DNA from: Blautia pseudococcoides
GTDB taxonomy: Bacteria > Bacillota > Clostridia > Lachnospirales > Lachnospiraceae
Length of the DNA: 10,000 nucleotides
Assembly (NCBI RefSeq): GCF_001689125.2
Contig: NZ_CP015405.2
Coordinates: 200,001-210,000 of the forward strand
Direction: 5' to 3'
Positions 7,541-10,000 of this stretch are shown here, piece after piece. The position numbers and the translations under genes were made by a program. The notes below the pieces were generated by a model that saw only the letters and a list, made by a program, of their open reading frames with translations, had not been told where the DNA came from and searched no databases. Position 1 is the stretch's first letter. Every line of letters starts with the position of its first letter.

Positions 7541-7598
7541 TCTTTACGGTTTCTTAACTGTTTCCTTAACCGCTTTCTTAACCATGTCGTGCTATTAT
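7541..7598 (+). promoter_or_regulatory. Response-regulator box array and promoter of the ABC exporter genes
   Basis: CTTAAC occurs at 7553-7558, 7565-7570 and 7577-7582, exactly 12 bases apart, each within TTTC(C)TTAAC; a weaker CTTTAC lies at 7542-7547. Directly downstream is an extended -10, TGC-TATTAT (TG at 7590-7591, TATTAT at 7593-7598). The expected -35 (about 7570-7575) is poor and lies inside the repeats. OmpR-family regulators commonly bind such direct repeats next to or over a weak -35. Transcription from here would leave a leader of about 20 bases before the ATPase start at 7627. Confidence 0.7.
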
Positions 7599-7626
7599 GG
7601 CTGTATCAAATAAAGGAGGCGCTGAT

Positions 7627-8541
7627 ATGGATTACGTTTTGAGTACAGAGAATCTTTCAAAACAATATAAGAATTTTAAAGCTTTAAACAGACTTTCCAT
7701 GCATGTGGAAAAAGGAGCAATTTATGGATTTATAGGAAGGAACGGGGCCGGGAAGACCACTCTCATCCGCTTGATCTGTGGACTGCAGAAGCCCACTTCC
7801 GGGGAATACACAATCTATGGGGAAAAATATACTTCCCCCAACATTCTCAAAGTGCGCCGGCGCATGGGAGCAGTGGTGGAGACACCGTCTATTTATCAGG
7901 ACCTGACAGCGGAGGATAATATGCGTGTGCAGTATGCGGTCCTTGGACGGCCATCCTATGATGGGATTAAAGAATTACTGGAGTTGGTAGGCCTTTCCGA
8001 TACTGGAAAGAAGAAAGTAAAGAATTTTTCTCTGGGCATGCGCCAACGTCTGGGAATTGCTATAGCGCTTGCGGGCGATCCGGATTTTCTGGTGTTGGAT
8101 GAGCCGATCAATGGCCTGGACCCTCAGGGGATCATCGAAATAAGGGAATTGATTCTGAAGCTGAACCGGGAATACAGGATTACTGTGCTGATCTCCAGCC
8201 ATATTCTGGATGAGCTTTCCCGGCTTGCCACACATTACGGATTTATTGACAGCGGAAGAATTGTGAAGGAAATCACCGCAAAAGAACTGGATGCTGCATG
8301 CCGGAAGGGGATGCACATGGTGGTATCTGACGTACAGGCCCTCAGCCGTGCACTGGACGAAAGGAGAATAGAATATGCCGTTGCTTCAGAGTATGAAGCC
8401 GACGTCTTTGGTGAGTGGAGTGTGACAGATCTTGTGCAGGCCTTATCAAAACAGGGATGTACGGTGAATAAGATCACAGAGAGGGACGAAAGCCTGGAGA
8501 GCTATTACATCAATCTGATCGGAGGTGGCAGCCATGAGTAA
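7627..8541 (+). CDS. ABC transporter ATPase, BcrA/LanF-like peptide exporter subunit
   Basis: The 304-residue nucleotide-binding protein powers the permease encoded just downstream. Visible motifs are Walker A GRNGAGKTT (37-45, Lys43), signature SLGMRQRLGIA (135-145), Walker B FLVLDEP (154-160, catalytic Glu159), D-loop NGLDPQG and switch His192 in ISSHILDEL. Where most ABC ATPases have the Q-loop Gln, this one has Glu85 in AVVETPS. An E-loop is a reported trait of lantibiotic-immunity ATPases (LanF group). The 100-residue C-terminal extension is usual for BcrA-type proteins. The start at 7627 follows AAAGGAGG (7612-7619); an in-frame ATG at 7597 overlaps the -10 box and is unlikely. Its end overlaps the permease start by eight bases. 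The likely role is defence against a bacitracin- or lantibiotic-like peptide, but the substrate is not known. Confidence 0.93.
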   Translation: MDYVLSTENLSKQYKNFKALNRLSMHVEKGAIYGFIGRNGAGKTTLIRLICGLQKPTSGEYTIYGEKYTSPNILKVRRRMGAVVETPSIYQDLTAEDNMRVQYAVLGRPSYDGIKELLELVGLSDTGKKKVKNFSLGMRQRLGIAIALAGDPDFLVLDEPINGLDPQGIIEIRELILKLNREYRITVLISSHILDELSRLATHYGFIDSGRIVKEITAKELDAACRKGMHMVVSDVQALSRALDERRIEYAVASEYEADVFGEWSVTDLVQALSKQGCTVNKITERDESLESYYINLIGGGSHE

Positions 8542-9372
8542 ACTGCTTCATGCAAACTTTTTACGCCTGCGAAAGGATAAATATTTTTGGATTGGAAACC
8601 TTGTAATGGGTCTGTATGGTGTGATCCACAGTGTGGGACAATATCGGAATGTGAAAGTATATGATATGAGTGTCACATTTGACTCTGTATTTTTTGCCTC
8701 TCATATTGTAATAGGCTTGCTGATCGCGGCATTCTGCAGCCTCTTTGTGGGGACGGAATACAGCGATGGAACCATCCGCAATAAACTGATGGTAGGGTGC
8801 AACCGAAGAGATATCTATCTGTCAAACTTTATTACCTGTGCGGCAGCAGGTGTGTTTATGAATTTTGCTTATATGTTTACCGCATGTATTGCGGGAATCC
8901 CTCTCTTTGGATTTTTTGAAATGGGATGGCAGGAGATAGTTATATATATCGTAAATGGTATGCTTATGGTTGTTGCGTTCGCAGCGATTTTTACCATGCT
9001 GTCTATGCTGAATCAGAATAAGGCATTGGTGGCGATCATCAGTATGATGGGTATATTTGCTCTTCTGTTTTTGTCTATGTATATTACTATGAAACTGGGA
9101 GAACCGGAATTTACTGATGCGGTTTCTATGTCAGAGACAGTTGGTGATACAGTTACACAGACCATTCAGCGAATACCCAATCCTATGTATCCCAGTCCAT
9201 CACAAAGAAGCGTTTATCAGTTTTTATTGATTTCCTTCCTACAAGTCAGGGGATACAGATTTCATCGGGGGCTGTGACACATCCGGGTACAATTGGGCTT
9301 TATTCTATCGCTATAGCGGCTGCTGCGAATATTATTGGAGTTTTTTGTTTCAGCAGGAAAGATTTAAAATAA
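8534..9372 (+). pseudogene. ABC-2 type permease of the exporter, single-base frameshift near the 3' end
   Basis: The frame opens at ATG 8534 after GGAGG (8521-8525), overlapping the ATPase gene, and encodes an integral membrane protein with about six hydrophobic segments. It begins SKLLHANFLRLRKDKYFW, with the FVGTEYSDGTIRNKL loop typical of BcrB-like ABC-2 permeases. The frame runs into a stop at 9275-9277. The frame one base earlier carries the missing end: FLPTSQGIQISSG, a last helix (GLYSIAIAAAANIIGVFCF) and SRKDLK, stopping at 9370-9372. Loss of one base within 9221-9230, most simply from the T5 run, explains it. The repaired protein is about 279 residues, normal for the family. The lesion removes only the last helix. 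It may be a real mutation or a homopolymer sequencing error. No standard slippery heptamer was seen. Confidence 0.82.
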
Positions 9373-9382
9373 GGAGAAGGTT

Positions 9383-10000
9383 ATGGTATATCTGCTTAGT
9401 ATTTTATGCGCCGTTCTTGTTGTGGTCAACGGTATTTTAATAATGAAGATCGAGGGAATGCGCAGGGCGGCAGATGAAATATGCCAAGAAATTGATGCCA
9501 GGCTGGGCAGAGATACAAATGTAGGAATTGATCTTACCATTTCCGATGGTAAGATGCGCTTTCTCGCTGCTGAGATTGACAGGCAGATGCGGAGGCTGCG
9601 AAAAGAACATATACGTTATTTACAGGGGGACAAAGAACTAAAGGAGGCTGTTACCAATATCTCCCATGACCTGCGCACGCCGCTTACGGCTATCTGTGGG
9701 TATATGGAACTGCTTGAGCAGGAGGAGGTATCCGAAAAGGTACAGGGATACCTGGCGGTGGTCCAGGAGCGGATTGATACGTTGAAACAGCTTACAGAAG
9801 AATTATTCCGGTATTCTTTGGTGGTTTCAGCCAATCAATATGAAGAAAGAGAGTCTGTGAATTTGAATCGGGCACTGGAGGAAAGTATAGCGGGGTATTA
9901 TGGGGCTTTAAAGGAGGCGGGGATCACTCCTAGAATCTGTATTCCGGAAGAGAAGGTTATGCGGCAGCTGAATAAGGCTGCCCTTTCCCGTATACTTGCA
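9383..10000 (+). CDS. Sensor histidine kinase, N-terminal part (cut by window end)
   Basis: 206 residues are visible and the frame is open to the window edge. One N-terminal membrane helix (about 2-22) is followed by a helical, charged linker (25-88) and the dimerisation/phosphotransfer domain with the H-box NISHDLRTPLTAICGY, phospho-acceptor His95. The ATPase domain begins after about 150; its N, G1 and G2 boxes lie outside. There is no extracellular sensing domain, so the signal is probably perceived in the membrane or through the ABC exporter. That is inference from similar peptide-sensing systems. AAGGAG (9371-9376), overlapping the end of the permease gene, sets the start. Its partner should be the response regulator at 6865. 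Confidence 0.94.
   Translation, partial: MVYLLSILCAVLVVVNGILIMKIEGMRRAADEICQEIDARLGRDTNVGIDLTISDGKMRFLAAEIDRQMRRLRKEHIRYLQGDKELKEAVTNISHDLRTPLTAICGYMELLEQEEVSEKVQGYLAVVQERIDTLKQLTEELFRYSLVVSANQYEERESVNLNRALEESIAGYYGALKEAGITPRICIPEEKVMRQLNKAALSRILA

Noticed and set aside
9215..9235. Programmed ribosomal frameshift in the permease
   Set aside because: The local sequence CAG TTT TTA does not fit the X-XXY-YYZ slippery heptamer and no strong downstream hairpin was evident; a simple one-base loss is the more economical reading.

Overview
The window looks like chromosomal DNA of a gut-type Firmicute, most likely a Lachnospiraceae (Blautia/Mediterraneibacter/Dorea-like). This is inferred from the clostridial 23S rRNA 3' end, strong AGGAGG-type ribosome sites, AraC-type sugar regulators, a short clostridial peptide deformylase paralogue, a DUF1653 protein, and a response regulator/ABC exporter/histidine kinase locus of a type common in that family. 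No genus can be fixed from the sequence alone.

Layout: (1) 1-1474 is the 3' half of a 23S rRNA gene, followed by tRNA-Asn(GTT) and a terminator; no 5S gene lies between them. (2) 1729-2433 is a gene of unknown family with its own ribosome site and terminator, broken by three single-base insertions in homopolymer runs. (3) 2467-2632 is copy 1 of an interspersed repeat headed by a strong terminator hairpin. (4) 2657-4978 is a divergent pair: an AraC-family regulator on the minus strand and an MFS transporter on the plus strand, sharing a control region with inverted repeats. (5) 4979-5823 is a decayed, repeat-rich stretch. It holds a terminator, the C-terminal stub of a GPH-family sugar symporter, copy 2 of the interspersed repeat, and two copies of a separate 32-base element. 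(6) 5824-6557 carries a peptide deformylase-like gene and a DUF1653 gene. (7) 6607-about 6785 on the minus strand is the C-terminal remnant of another AraC regulator. (8) 6865 to the end is an antimicrobial-peptide-resistance-type locus: OmpR-family response regulator, ABC ATPase, ABC-2 permease (frameshifted) and histidine kinase (cut by the window edge).

How the genes work together: the kinase and regulator should form a two-component pair controlling the ABC exporter. A separate promoter between the regulator and the ATPase gene carries three CTTAAC repeats at 12-base steps, a good candidate for the regulator's own binding site. The ATPase has Glu where most ABC proteins have the Q-loop Gln, as in lantibiotic-immunity (LanF-type) ATPases. 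The AraC/MFS pair looks like a small self-contained uptake module. The two gene stubs and the repeats show that the intervening DNA has been rearranged and has lost carbohydrate-uptake genes.

I do not see a clearly new biological system. The items most worth following are the interspersed repeat, the CTTAAC box array, the broken unknown gene and the frameshifted permease.
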